Below, one piece after another: positions 1 through 9,975 of a stretch of DNA of 64,000 nt. The DNA comes from Aedes albopictus. Lineage: Eukaryota > Arthropoda > Insecta > Diptera > Culicidae. Position 1 is the first letter of the stretch, and each line of letters opens with the position of its first letter. Made by a program: the position numbers and the translations under genes. Under the pieces are notes generated by a model. It ran no database searches. It was given only the letters and a program-made list of their open reading frames with translations, and had not been told where the DNA came from. Where the stretch lies: the NCBI RefSeq assembly GCF_035046485.1, contig NC_085138.1:339958263-340022262 (forward strand), in the 5' to 3' direction.

Positions 1-3000
1 ACGATGGATTTCCTCCAGCTCATTTTTTGCGCCTTCAAAATTTTTCCCGTTGTCGGAATAGACATCGGATGGTCGACCTCTGCGGGACACGAATCTCCGG
101 AACGCTGCCAGGAACGCGGGTGTCGATAGGTCCCCAACCAGTTCGATGTGGACAGCCTTCGTGCTGAAGCACACAAAGATGCAGATGTAGGCCTTCGTTG
201 GTTGTGCTCTTTTGTGGATTGCCCGAAGATAAACAGGTCCAGCGAAGTCGACTCCGGTGATGCTGAACGGACGGCTCGGTCGAATGCGGTGGATTGGGAG
301 CTGGCCAAGCTGCTGTGTTGCTGGAACGGGACTCGCTCGGTTGCAGCGGAAGCAGGCATGTATTACGCCCTGGATTAGCCTTCGTCCTCGAATAGGCCAG
401 AATTTTTCGCGCATAGCGGCTAGTGTAAGGCGGCCGCCACCATGGATTAGTTGAAGATGGTATTGCTTGGCGAGAAGGCGTGTGTAGGGGTGAGGATTTG
501 GTAGGAGGACAGGGTGCTTGGTAATGTAGGGTTGCTCTAACAAATTTAATCTCCCTCCCACTCTAATTATGCCTTCAGGGTCTAGTATGGGGCTTAGACG
601 GCGGATCGGCGACTTTTTTGAAACTGCATTGCCACTGCGTAGGTGCTTCAACTCCTCTTTGAAACCGTCGGCCTGGGTCAACTTGATGAGTATCGACTGA
701 CTAGCGGCGAGTTCCTCTTGCGAAAGTGCGTTGTTGGGAAGCGGATCACAGGAGGGAAGTGTACGGCGTTTTTCACGACAGTAGCGGACAAATCGTAGGC
801 AGTATGCGGTAATGCGGAGCATTGCGGAATGCGAGGAGAATGAGGCGAAGTATGGGTTGACGAGTGCTTCGCTTCTGGTTACTGCCACGACGACCTTTCT
901 ACGTTCCTTTCCATCATCTGGGTATTCTGGCACTTGCTCACATGGCCATTGCTTTTCTGGTAGCGAAAGCCATTTTGGTCCATGTTTCCATTCTTCGCAT
1001 TGGATGAACTCGTCGATTTCCATACCTCGAGATACGTGGTCGGCGGGGTTCTGCTTTCCAGCTACATGGTTCCAATGTGCTCCGTGGGTAGCTGATTGGA
1101 TGGCGGAAACGCGGTTGGCCACAAACGTTTTCCAATTGTTGGGAGGAGCGCGAATCCATTGGAGCGTAACGGTGGAGTCACTCCAAAAATAGGAAGCGGA
1201 AATGTCGATCTGGAGTGCCTCGCTGATTTTCGTATGCAGTTTCGTTGCAAGGTCGGCGGCACATAGTTCGAGCCGCGGAAGGCTAATACGCTTCAGTGGG
1301 GCGACACGTGATTTTGACGCTAGTAGGTGGACGGCTACGTTGCCCTGGGAATCAACGGATCGGGCGTACGTGCATGCGCCGTAGGCTGCTTCAGACGCAT
1401 CAGAGAAGGTGTGGAGCTGGATTGTAGCGTTCGGGAGGAGAGCGTAGCGTGGTACGTGGAAATCAGAGAGCTTCGGTAATTGCTTGGCGTAGCTGTTCCA
1501 TTTGTCGGCAATCGATTCCGAAACGGCGTCGTCCCAGCCACAAGGTTGCACCCATAGGAGCTGCATCAACATTTTTGCACGGATGACAACGGGTGATACT
1601 ATACCCAGGGGATCGAACAGCTGGGATATGCCGGACAGAATGGTTCTCTTCGTGATCGGTCCATGGCTAGGTCGTAATGCGGTTTCAACTCGGAAGATGT
1701 CTGCCTCGGGTTCCCAACAAATCCCCAAAGCCTTGATGGTTTCATCCTTGCCGAATTGTATTGCGGATTGAGTCCCGATTTGGTCAGGCTCCAGTCCTTG
1801 TAGAACTTCAAGCTTGTTGGAGGTCCACTTCCTCAGACAGAATCCGCCCTTCGCCATCAGTTCTCCCAATTCGGTCCTCAGCTGGATGGCTTCAGGAATC
1901 GACTGTGCACCACCAATAAAGTCGTCAACATAAAATCCTTTTTTGACTGCTGGTCCTCCCAGAGGGTACGCATCTCCTTCATCGTCGGCCAGTTGAACTA
2001 ATGTACGCGTTGCTAGGAAGGAAGAGGGTGCCATGCCGTACGTTACAGTCAGAAGGCGGTAGGTTTGGACTGGGTCAGCATCATGGAAGCGAAACAGGAT
2101 TTGTTGGAACGGTGTGTCGTCTGGATGGTGCAAAACTTGGCGGTACATTTTCGCTACATCACTCACCACGGCTACTGGGAAGGTTCGGAAGCGAAGGCAA
2201 ATGGCGTGAATATCGTCCTGCACTACCGGCCCTACGAGTAATGCTTCGTTCAGCGAGTGACCGGAGGACGTCTTGGCGGAGGCATCAAAGACGACGCGGA
2301 CCTTTGTTGTCGTGCTGGCCTCCTTTAGCACTGGGTGATGCGGAAGGAAACATTGGTTTGATCCTTCAACCTCCTCGTCGGACACCAATCGCATATGGCC
2401 TAACTCCAAATACTCTCGCATGAACTTATGGTACTCCTCTTTCAACTGGGAATCTCGGTGCAGTCGGCGCTCGAGGAGCTCGAAACGACGCAGTGCTGTA
2501 GCTCTCGATTCTCCAATAAGCTCATCAAAATTTTGTTTCCGTGGTAGTCGTACTATGTATCGTCCTTCAGGGTTCCGACTGACTGTTGACGCATAGAGGT
2601 CTTCGCATTTCTTCTCGTCCATCGAATAAGCAGATCTGGTCGGAAGTTCCTCTATCTCCCAGAAACGTTCCAAACTTTCTTCGAGCGATACCAAGGACAT
2701 GGTGGTGATGGAGCAAGCGGATGCTTCTTGGCGGTTCTTGGGGGTATTGACGGCACCAGATACTATCCAACCGAAGGCGCTGTCTACCAGCAGTGGTAGG
2801 GAATCGGACAAGTGAATTCTGGCGGCAGACTTGAAGCATGAGAAGAAGTGTTCATTCCCGATGATCATGTCAATACCGGAGCTCAGGTTGAAGTTTGGAT
2901 CAGCATAGAACAAGTCTTGGGGCAGGTTCCAATCTGCGATGGGCACGTCTTGGGCAGGAAGTTTAGGGATGACGCTTTTAAGGACCAGGAAATCAACGTC

Positions 3001-4620
3001 GAGAGCGAAATCTTCCTTTCGTGAGCGAATCTGCGTTCGGACAGCATTGCGAGCGTGCTGAGGCTTTTCTCCAACTCCATGAATCAAAACGTTCACTTTG
3101 CTGCGTTGCAATCGTAGGATCTGCGCCATGTTCTCGGAGATTATGTTCGGCTGGGATGCACAATCCAATAGAGCACGTGCCAAATGCTCTTGACCATAGC
3201 AGTCGACGACCTTGAGAACCACTGTCAACATAAAGACGTTTCTACCACAACCTTGCATTGGAATACTGCATACGCTCTCTTCTGGCTTGGACAACGTGGA
3301 CGCTGACAGCAGTTCAGCTGGACCCGAAGTGGCTACGTTGGTTTGCACGGAAGACTTGGAAGCACCTGACGACGATGGTTCAACATTGGGACGATTGGAA
3401 CTCTCAGAGTAGGCAGCGTGGATCAGGGAGTGGTGACGCTTTTGACAAACCTTGCAACTGTACTTAGAGGCACAATTCCGAGCGAGATGGTCGTTGCGGA
3501 AGCAGTTGAGACAAAGTCGTTTGGAATTGAGGAGACTCATCTTTTCGGCAATTGGAAACTTCTCGAACTTGTAGCACTTTATCAGAGGATGGCGTTGATC
3601 ACAGGCGTAGCATTTCATCGACGAACCTTCGACAGCTGCGTGAGAAGAAACCTTGATCGGAAATGGCTTTCTGGGAAACGAAGTTTGTGGCTGTGGAGTG
3701 ACGGACTGATGGTGCTGGTTAACCGAGATCGATTCGAGGACTCGCATACGACGATGGAGGAATTCAACGAGGTGTTTGTACGTAACAGCATTCAGAGTGG
3801 ACGCATAATCCTCCCAGGCCTTCAGGGTATCATCATGCAATCGCGTACAAAGGATGTGCTCCAGCATGGTACTCCAGCTATCCACAGGTTCGCCCAGCTG
3901 ACCTAATATTTTCACATGCCGCTCGAAGTCATCAACTATGGCATGCAAGGCGGATGCAGACTCTCTCTTCATCTTCGGACAGTCCAACAGTGCTTGGAGG
4001 TGGCGTTTTCGTAGGAGGTACTCATTTGCGTAACGGCTGACGAGAGCGTCCCAAGCCAATGGATAATTTGCCGCGCTAATCCCAATTGACTCAATTAGTT
4101 GAGCTGCTTCACCTTTGATAGCAGCCCTTAGATAATGGAATTTTTGGATGTCCGCCACATCCGTGTTTGTGTGTATTAGTGCCAGAAACGTGTCGTGAAA
4201 GGCTAGCCAGTCTTTGTAGTCCCCCGAGAATTCAGGCAACGAGATAGTAGGCAGTTTCAGACCCTTTAGAGTGGAAGGAGCCCCGGTGGTAGTGGGTGGA
4301 GGAAGATTTCCGTTCACATTAATAGGAGCAGGAAGTTTAGAGCGTAGGAAAGCTTTTATTTTAAAGAGCAACGGTTCAAAGTTAGAGCGATAGGACAGAT
4401 TCCTCACCATGCCTTCGTTACCTTCCTCCATTTCCTCTAACTCGGCCTGCACGTCCTCCAACCCCTGCCAAATCACGTCCAAATTCTCCAACCGCAATTC
4501 GACCTCGAGCTTGTCCCGTTCCTCCTGGTACTGCGCCATAAACTGCTCAGCACGTCCTAGCGAGGCGAGTAGGGTAGTGCGACGGGAGGCCAAAATCTGC
4601 TTTCGGCGTTCGTCGGCCAT
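1..4620 (-). CDS. BEL/Pao retrotransposon polyprotein (gag-protease-RT-RNase H-integrase), C-terminus beyond window
   Basis: Encodes the polyprotein that packages, reverse-transcribes and integrates a BEL/Pao LTR element. One minus-strand frame is open from an in-frame stop at 4750-4752 to the window edge. The first ATG is at 4620, giving at least 1,540 codons. The N-terminal ~300 residues are gag-like (starts MADERRK, coiled-coil-like glutamate-rich stretch). Zinc knuckles follow: CYAC...H...C at residues 337-349 and CLNCFRNDHLARNC about 35 residues later. The protease motif is LLDCASQ with Asp486, where DSG/DSA would be usual. RT has YVDD at 897-900. RNase H has FSDASEAAYGAC with Asp1074. 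Integrase has an HHCC finger (H1388, H1393, C1423, C1426), Asp1458 in TGVDFAG and Asp1523 in SDNGKNF. The catalytic Glu lies outside the window. No internal stop means it is young or under selection. Class confidence is high; the clade is not resolved. Confidence 0.95.
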   Translation of the reverse strand, partial: MADERRKQILASRRTTLLASLGRAEQFMAQYQEERDKLEVELRLENLDVIWQGLEDVQAELEEMEEGNEGMVRNLSYRSNFEPLLFKIKAFLRSKLPAPINVNGNLPPPTTTGAPSTLKGLKLPTISLPEFSGDYKDWLAFHDTFLALIHTNTDVADIQKFHYLRAAIKGEAAQLIESIGISAANYPLAWDALVSRYANEYLLRKRHLQALLDCPKMKRESASALHAIVDDFERHVKILGQLGEPVDSWSTMLEHILCTRLHDDTLKAWEDYASTLNAVTYKHLVEFLHRRMRVLESISVNQHHQSVTPQPQTSFPRKPFPIKVSSHAAVEGSSMKCYACDQRHPLIKCYKFEKFPIAEKMSLLNSKRLCLNCFRNDHLARNCASKYSCKVCQKRHHSLIHAAYSESSNRPNVEPSSSGASKSSVQTNVATSGPAELLSASTLSKPEESVCSIPMQGCGRNVFMLTVVLKVVDCYGQEHLARALLDCASQPNIISENMAQILRLQRSKVNVLIHGVGEKPQHARNAVRTQIRSRKEDFALDVDFLVLKSVIPKLPAQDVPIADWNLPQDLFYADPNFNLSSGIDMIIGNEHFFSCFKSAARIHLSDSLPLLVDSAFGWIVSGAVNTPKNRQEASACSITTMSLVSLEESLERFWEIEELPTRSAYSMDEKKCEDLYASTVSRNPEGRYIVRLPRKQNFDELIGESRATALRRFELLERRLHRDSQLKEEYHKFMREYLELGHMRLVSDEEVEGSNQCFLPHHPVLKEASTTTKVRVVFDASAKTSSGHSLNEALLVGPVVQDDIHAICLRFRTFPVAVVSDVAKMYRQVLHHPDDTPFQQILFRFHDADPVQTYRLLTVTYGMAPSSFLATRTLVQLADDEGDAYPLGGPAVKKGFYVDDFIGGAQSIPEAIQLRTELGELMAKGGFCLRKWTSNKLEVLQGLEPDQIGTQSAIQFGKDETIKALGICWEPEADIFRVETALRPSHGPITKRTILSGISQLFDPLGIVSPVVIRAKMLMQLLWVQPCGWDDAVSESIADKWNSYAKQLPKLSDFHVPRYALLPNATIQLHTFSDASEAAYGACTYARSVDSQGNVAVHLLASKSRVAPLKRISLPRLELCAADLATKLHTKISEALQIDISASYFWSDSTVTLQWIRAPPNNWKTFVANRVSAIQSATHGAHWNHVAGKQNPADHVSRGMEIDEFIQCEEWKHGPKWLSLPEKQWPCEQVPEYPDDGKERRKVVVAVTRSEALVNPYFASFSSHSAMLRITAYCLRFVRYCREKRRTLPSCDPLPNNALSQEELAASQSILIKLTQADGFKEELKHLRSGNAVSKKSPIRRLSPILDPEGIIRVGGRLNLLEQPYITKHPVLLPNPHPYTRLLAKQYHLQLIHGGGRLTLAAMREKFWPIRGRRLIQGVIHACFRCNRASPVPATQQLGQLPIHRIRPSRPFSITGVDFAGPVYLRAIHKRAQPTKAYICIFVCFSTKAVHIELVGDLSTPAFLAAFRRFVSRRGRPSDVYSDNGKNFEGAKNELEEIHR

Positions 4621-4651
4621 GCTGCGGATGGTTTGACGTGGGACGAAGAAC

Positions 4652-4716
4652 CTGACGAACAAAAAGACCAGGAAGCACTGGCGCACAGGAAATAAAACAC
4701 TTGGAAAGGTGCTCAC
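4652..4716 (-). other. Possible 65-bp spliceable intron in BEL leader
   Basis: On the minus strand the leader reads TTGGTCAG, then GTGAGC at 4716. It ends with a pyrimidine-rich stretch and TTCGTCAG at 4652, 31 bp before the polyprotein ATG. Length and both sites fit a typical dipteran mini-intron. The frame is also open through it, so unspliced RNA would be read unchanged from the ATG. Splicing is inference only. Confidence 0.3.
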
Positions 4717-4749
4717 CTGACCAAGGCAGTCAATATGCCTTGTACAATT

Positions 4750-5590
4750 TCAATCCGCAGGAACACAGCATGCAACGTATAAACAGGCCGTCGATTGGCA
4801 CTACGGACCACGGCGTGGTCGTCGGGCTGTCCACCAGAGCGTAAGGTCGACACTTCGGGAAACTCACAGGAAGGATTCGGCATGCACAGTCAGTCACAAG
4901 CTTCACTGCTGTACACGCTGGCGTTGGATTCGAGGCAAGCACACTAGATGGCCACACCCGGTATGGGTTCGTAGGATTAGGAGACACAGGCACGGAATTC
5001 TTCGTAGCTCGGTGCGATGGCGTAGCTAGGCGATGGCGAACGTCCACTTTCACCGTTGATGAAGATCAGCACCGAATCGGCATGCACATGCGAAGCAAAA
5101 AGATCTAAAAAGCACCAGCAAATAGCGAGGGATATTGTTGGACAGGCAATTACCTTCTGCCTGATCTCAACAGGCCTTGAATTTATCAAAAAAGCAGGAA
5201 CGGATCCAGGAACTCGGGGCACCAGGTCGGATGATACCACGATGTTGGATGGCGTCACTAGGGATCACAATAGGTTCTCTTTGTCCCTATTCAGGCTTGG
5301 CAATGATGGCGGTATATTCAATAGCCGGATGGCTACTATGGCGTCGAGAAGGCTCCACAATACGGACGGAACAATCGCTTTTGTTCTGTGCGTGGCGTCG
5401 AAGATGGCGAATCCAGCGGGCAGCGTGGTCCCGCGGACGGAAAGCGAAAACGGTCGGAGACGTCTTCACGGACGGAATTGCCACACTCCTGGTCACGGCA
5501 CCAGTTTTATGTTGAGGCAATGGCTCGGGAGTGGCAGGACGTGGCCTCGGGAGGGACCCTACTTCGGCGTAGCGACTCACCATCAACGGG
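4750..5590 (-). other. BEL leader region, no convincing gene
   Basis: This roughly 0.8-kb stretch lies between the probable LTR core and the polyprotein. Short open frames occur on both strands (a 203-codon frame on plus at 5056-5667, several near 100 codons on minus). None shows a recognisable domain, and they overlap one another, so I treat it as untranslated leader or LTR sequence. Confidence 0.4.
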
Positions 5591-5850
5591 AACCGGTCAT
5601 CAAACTACCACCTCAGCTGCAGCAGATCGATGGGAATAGGCGATGGAGCTTCTTCTCGTCACTTTAAACACTTAGAACTCCACTTCTTAGACTCGAACAC
5701 AATAACTTTATTGAAAGAACTAAATTTCAATTTTTATTCCGAATTACTTTTTACTCGGCACAAATTGCAACCTTGCAGCTTGATAGGTGGGCGATAACTA
5801 ACTTTATTTTCAGCTTGTGGCGATTTAATTTCTGCTATATTGAACAGCTG
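5590..5850 (-). promoter_or_regulatory. Probable 5' LTR core with poly(A) signal
   Basis: On the minus strand, AATAAAGTTATTGTG lies near 5700-5718. This is a polyadenylation signal followed by a GT-rich stretch, as in the R region of an LTR, about 1.1 kb upstream of the polyprotein ATG. A possible LTR start, TGTTCA, lies near 5849-5844. Neither the TG...CA ends nor the primer-binding site could be fixed without the second LTR. Low confidence. Confidence 0.35.
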
Positions 5851-5981
5851 ACTCGGGCTATGTGTTGGTGAGGTTTGCCGAACCTACACTACTTTAATTT
5901 GACATTTGTCGAACTAGTTGCAAAGTGGATTCTGCATTAGCAAAAAATGAAAAAGGCCCTAGCATTTACCCGGTCCTGAAC

Positions 5982-6559
5982 ACTACCAAAGTGTTGAATG
6001 AAAGGCTTCGATCTATACTTTATTAGAAAAATACAGAAATCATTCAAATACTTGATTTTTGTATTACAAGTGGCACTGGCCAAAATAGAAGCATTGTCGC
6101 AGTTTTGGTCATATTCTCAGCTTTGGTTTCTATTTTGGCCAATCACGTGTATTTCTTATGGGAGTGGCCAAAGCACCCTGGTCAAAATAGATATATGGGA
6201 GCTGATTTTTTAAGGAAAATAATTTTTTTCTTCCAGTTTTTAATCAAAATGTATGGTTTTTACATCTGTAATCATCATATTATATTAGAATCTACTAGTA
6301 AAAAAATAAATTTATACCGATTTAGATCGTAACAGGCTGAATACCGCACTATGGCCAAAACTCCGGGCTGGCCAAAACTGAAGCTTCTACCCTACACGTG
6401 ATTGGCCAAAATAGAAATCAAAGTTGGGAATATGGCTGAAAACTGACTAGAACTATTTTGGCTAGTGCCACTTTCAATGCAAAAATCAAGTATTAGCTTG
6501 ATTTCTGCATGTTTCCTTCAAAACATAGATTGAAACCTTTCATTTGATACATTGGTAGT
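5982..6559. mobile_element. Palindromic MITE-like element
   Basis: Arms of about 200 bp are inverted around an AT-rich centre near 6280. The left arm has ACTACCAAAGTG, AATGAAAGG, and GGCCAATCACGTG near 6140. The right arm has the same blocks reversed: CACGTGATTGGCC near 6400, CCTTTCATT near 6540, ATTGGTAGT near 6555. No coding capacity. No clear target duplication was found, so the ends are approximate. Confidence 0.75.
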
Positions 6560-7354
6560 TATCATAGGATTATTGATTATTTTTATAAAAATGATTTCCC
6601 TTAGACTGACCAAAATCTGTGCCCGCACCCTATCGTATCGATAAATTTTATCCGATAATATCGATCGTTCATTGAATCCTTTGGCCACGAACCATCTCTC
6701 CTGTCGTGTTTCGCATGAGCTCATAGACCCGTTTTCAATAAATTTGGCTCTTTTCAGCAAGTATTTTATGCTTTCATTGTGTTCATCATCGTGTTTTGTC
6801 ACTTAATCTTGTTTGTACACCGCAACTGCAAAGCCTCTGTGAGATTTTCGGTTCTTGTGCTTCCGATTCGGCTACGCGTGCATGCATACCTTTTCGCGAG
6901 CTTCCCACGATTGGTTCTCATTGAATCGACTCCGTTTAGACTTCTGCTTAGAATACTTCCTGGGTTGTTTCGAATTTCATCCTCATCAGAGCCACCATCA
7001 TCATCATGGCCTTCAAAAACATGGCCTTATCATTACGCCTGGAGATCATCATTGATTTTTGTGTGACATATTTTGTGTATTACCCCTTGCATCATGTTCA
7101 TCTAATTCCGTTTGTCCCGAATTCGTCGAAAATCGATGGTGCTCTATAACAACCATGGGATGTGAAGAGTTAACAAACTTTAGTTCCATTCCTTCACCAT
7201 CACTTAGGTCTTAAACTAGGTTTAACAATATGGGTAAACAAGTGAGTGGTGAAAAAAACAAATATATGATTTGTGGGGTTACTTCTCTCACTAAAGACGA
7301 TTTTCTGGTGGTAGTAAATTCGAAAAGTTCATCGTGTAGAGTAGGGCGGGCAAG
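6560..7354. other. Intergenic, nothing recognised
   Basis: AT-rich sequence with no inverted repeat, LTR or convincing coding frame. Short open frames on plus (6779-7066, 6855-7055) overlap in different registers and look spurious. Confidence 0.6.
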
Positions 7355-7362
7355 ATGAGCAC

Positions 7363-8097
7363 TAGCGTGGTTCAAAAAATCGTTTTTGCTCCACAGCGCT
7401 TATTCGATTCGTAACCAGAGTCTATGCCTTCTCCCAAAATTTGAGCTCATTTGGTTGAAAACTGAGACTGCACAAGCCCTTCAAAGTTTGTATGGGAATC
7501 ACTGGGAAAACGATGGTTTTTATTCAATCGACCGTAGTATTTCCCCAAGTACCCTACGCTTTATTAGCTACAACTTTGCTGAAGACTGCATTCAAATCGC
7601 ATGTCTCATTAATTAGTTACCGATTTTTATTCAGAATCTAAATCTTTTCTCATGATGGTTAAACTACTCGGTGGGCATCACTGCATTTTACAGTAAAACA
7701 TAGTAGCCATGATTTCCGTGTGCTATCTTTGGCGCCATATGCAGCAATGTTGCCTGCTGGAAAGCTGAAGGATCATTGTTAAAGCTTGTGCATTTGGTTC
7801 AAATCGATAACTAACTAATGAGGCGTGCGATTTGAATGCGGTCTTCGGCAAAGTTGTAGCTGATAGAGTAGCCTAGGATTACCAAGGGTCAACTAATCCT
7901 CTAGGGCACTTGGGGAAATGCTACGGTCGATTGAATGAAGAACATCGTTTCCTCATAGTAATTCCTATACAATCTTTGAAGGGCTTGTGCAGTCTCAATT
8001 TTCAACCAAATGAGCTCAAATTTTGAGAGAAGGCATATAATCTGGTTACGAATCGAATGAGCGGTGTGGATCAAAGACGATTTTTTGAACCACGCTA
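7363..8097. mobile_element. 735-bp foldback element with 8-bp target duplication (hAT-type signature)
   Basis: The termini are TAGCGTGGTTCAAAAAATCG and its inverse at 8078-8097. The exact octamer ATGAGCAC flanks both ends (7355-7362 and 8098-8105). Arms of over 250 bp are inverted: block CAAATCGCATG near 7595 pairs with CGTGCGATTTG near 7825. A unique centre of roughly 200 bp separates them. An 8-bp duplication with TAG-type ends is what hAT (or P) transposases leave. No transposase is present, so it is non-autonomous. Confidence 0.9.
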
Positions 8098-8105
8098 ATG
8101 AGCAC

Positions 8106-8930
8106 CCTAGGATCACGTTGAGTTTATTGAAAGTTAACACAATTTTTCAAAGTAAGAAATCAAACTTTGAACTAGTCAAATTGTAATCTTAATTTGAACC
8201 ATTTCGAAATTCATTAAAACGACGTACTTTTTAGGCAAATATTGTCCCGAAAAAGATGTTAAACAGCTTTCCGTATTATAACCTGATAACATGGACTTTA
8301 AAAGCATTGAAAAAAGTGTTTTTGTCATGGAAAACATGCAATTGAAAAATCACTGTGATTTCACCCATTTCCCCCCAGAGAAAGCACATTTTCGGTGCAC
8401 TCGTACAGCTAATGCATTGTATCACACGCAATATGTGAACATGTCAAATGCAAGCTTATTTATCGTAGAATCGACCAACCGAATGATATTCCGCACTATT
8501 TGTCATAAAATTATCAAATTTAAGTAATTCTTACTTGGAGAATGTTAAGTTGAACCATTTGTAATCTAAATTTGAACTAGTAAACGGGGGCGAGCTTCCA
8601 GTGTTGGCCGGCAGACTGCGCTAGTGGTTGTTTTGTTTACTCTTGGGGGATGAAACATTCCAAATTTAGTTTCCAAGTTCCTGAAGACTTTAGAACATTC
8701 TTAGTTGAAATTCCACTGTCTAATGAAAAATAGTTATGGAAATTAGCAGATCCATGTGTTTTTCTATTGTTTAGCACAAAATTGGCTGTTGTGAGAGATG
8801 CTCGAGCTGCTGCCGCCAGTAGTTCAAATGAGCATGAGCATGAGCATGATTGACCGCCCGCGGTTGCTCCTCTGTTATTGCAAGGACAACTGCATTTACA
8901 CAAAGAACCTACAGATGATGCTTGGGATTA
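8106..8930. other. Intergenic with short inverted motif pair
   Basis: A motif around TTTGAACTAGT and TTTGAACCATT occurs at 8165-8205 and again inverted at 8550-8585, suggesting a degraded TIR element near 8165-8585. GCTGCCGCCAGTAGTTCAAA at 8807-8827 recurs at 13198-13218, so it is part of a dispersed repeat. A (GAGCAT)-like run lies at 8829-8849. No credible gene. Confidence 0.45.
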
Positions 8931-8934
8931 GCTT

Positions 8935-9250
8935 TCTCTTCATTGTGTAAATGCTGGAATCCCAATACTTTTCAATAAGCAATACCAGCGCCGGCCGCGT
9001 CCGAATGCAGGTCAATTGAGGATAGGGAAGGAAGTGATGACGTGATTCTCGCTTAGGCCAATAACCGAGGAATTCTCTGCGTTACTACGAGAAATCACTA
9101 GGAGTTTGGACAGGGGATATGGAGATGTGTTGAGGATTTCGTCGTGATAAACGAATGTAATGTTTTGATTCGCGATTAATAATGCGCTCGCTAAGAAATA
9201 CCCTTCTAAGCCTTGGATGACGAACGCGATCTATTGTGCCTCAAAACTCA
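8935..9250 (-). mobile_element. Fragment of tRNA-headed retroposon (tail part)
   Basis: The block CAATACCAGCGCCGGCCGCG near 8982-9001 and the following GGGAAGG context match the segment at about 48925-48970 inside the complete 692-bp retroposon, in the same orientation. Only the tail half is present, without the tRNA-like head. Orientation is inferred from that copy. Confidence 0.5.
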
Positions 9251-9258
9251 CTCTACAT

Positions 9259-9493
9259 TGTAGGGTTTGTACTGGCATGCACTCTCTATGTTTACATTGA
9301 GTGTGTAGATGGTGCGAATTGAGTTGTTACGAATGAGCGTGTAGAGTGACAGTTGCGATAAAGTGGAGCGTCGGCGGACGACGGACAGCGAACCTGTGGG
9401 AAGTCTGGTGAATCCGAACGAGCGGAGAAAGCTTCTGAACTGGAGAGCTGGAGTTTGCCGTTGCGAGAGTTGCTTCCGGAAGTGGACCCTACA
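9259..9493 (+). repeat. 5' LTR of non-autonomous element
   Basis: 235 bp, TG...CA ends, short inverted termini TGTAGGG/CCCTACA, preceded by TACAT. It matches 12219-12453 throughout, apart from one difference I could see (GAGTTGTT versus GAGTAGTT). Confidence 0.93.
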
Positions 9494-9510
9494 ATTGGCG
9501 ACGAGGATGG
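9494..9510 (+). promoter_or_regulatory. Putative primer-binding site
   Basis: Two bases after the LTR comes TGGCGACGAGGATGG. It starts with TGG, the complement of a tRNA CCA end, at the position expected for a reverse-transcription primer site. The tRNA species is not assigned. Confidence 0.6.
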
Positions 9511-9787
9511 GATGGAAGGCCTCGTATACGGTGAATGTTTTTGGCCCCTTGGACGTGTTTGTTTTCAGATGGATTGCTGGCAGGTTGGTTGGTGTTGTGA
9601 TGATGGGAGAAACGGTGCAAAAAAAAAATTTGGCAGGTGAAGTTAAAAGAGGAAGTGTAATTATTTGCACGTAATTGATGACATAATTTTTGGACAGCTC
9701 ATTGAGAGAGCGTGCTGGTATGATGTTTCAGTGGAGAAGTGTGAATGCGCGTGGTACAATCGGTATTTATCTGAACAATTTTTTTCA

Positions 9788-9975
9788 ACCGTGGCGGGTT
9801 GCCGGTTGAAGAAAATTTTAACCGTGGCGGGTGCCGGTTGAAAGGACAATTGAGACCGTGGCGGGTGCCGTTCGAAAGGAATTTAACCGTTGCGGGTGCC
9901 GGTTACAATTGAGGCCGTGGCGGGTTGCCGGTCGAAAGAAACATTTGATCGTTGCGGGTTGCCGATCAAAGAGAA
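9788..9975 (+). repeat. Six-unit GC-rich minisatellite inside the LTR element
   Basis: Units of 28-34 bp share the core CCGTGGCGGGTGCCGGTTGA. They start near 9788, 9821, 9855, 9886, 9914 and 9946. Each core ends in a self-complementary arm (AACCG...CGGTT or GATCG...CGATC), and in the last units both arms change together (GATCG with CGATC), which looks like compensatory change in a stem. This suggests a row of small RNA hairpins near the packaging region. Confidence 0.8.

Larger units (their letters stand above)
1..5850 (-). mobile_element. BEL/Pao LTR retrotransposon, 5' portion
   Basis: The element reads right to left. Its 5' LTR and leader lie at about 4.6-5.85 kb, the open polyprotein below that, and the 3' end and second LTR are off the left edge. 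Because the other LTR is not visible, the right boundary is an estimate, based on where promoter and polyadenylation-like sequence gives way to unrelated DNA. The domain order protease-RT-RNase H-integrase with long gag and CCHC knuckles is that of BEL/Pao. Confidence 0.8.

Noticed and set aside
2001..2423. 140-codon plus frame and other frames at 148-3906
   Set aside because: Shadows of the minus-strand BEL polyprotein.
5056..5667. 203-codon plus-strand frame
   Set aside because: It lies opposite the BEL leader/LTR, has no recognisable domain, and overlaps several other open frames. Judged a chance frame.
8637..8903. 88-codon cysteine-rich minus frame
   Set aside because: Cysteines come from the GAGCAT simple repeat and the surrounding dispersed repeat. 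No signal peptide or family pattern.
9788..9975. CRISPR-like array
   Set aside because: Regular spacing of short repeats, but the spacers are not unique, the genome is eukaryotic, and the repeat is inside an LTR element.
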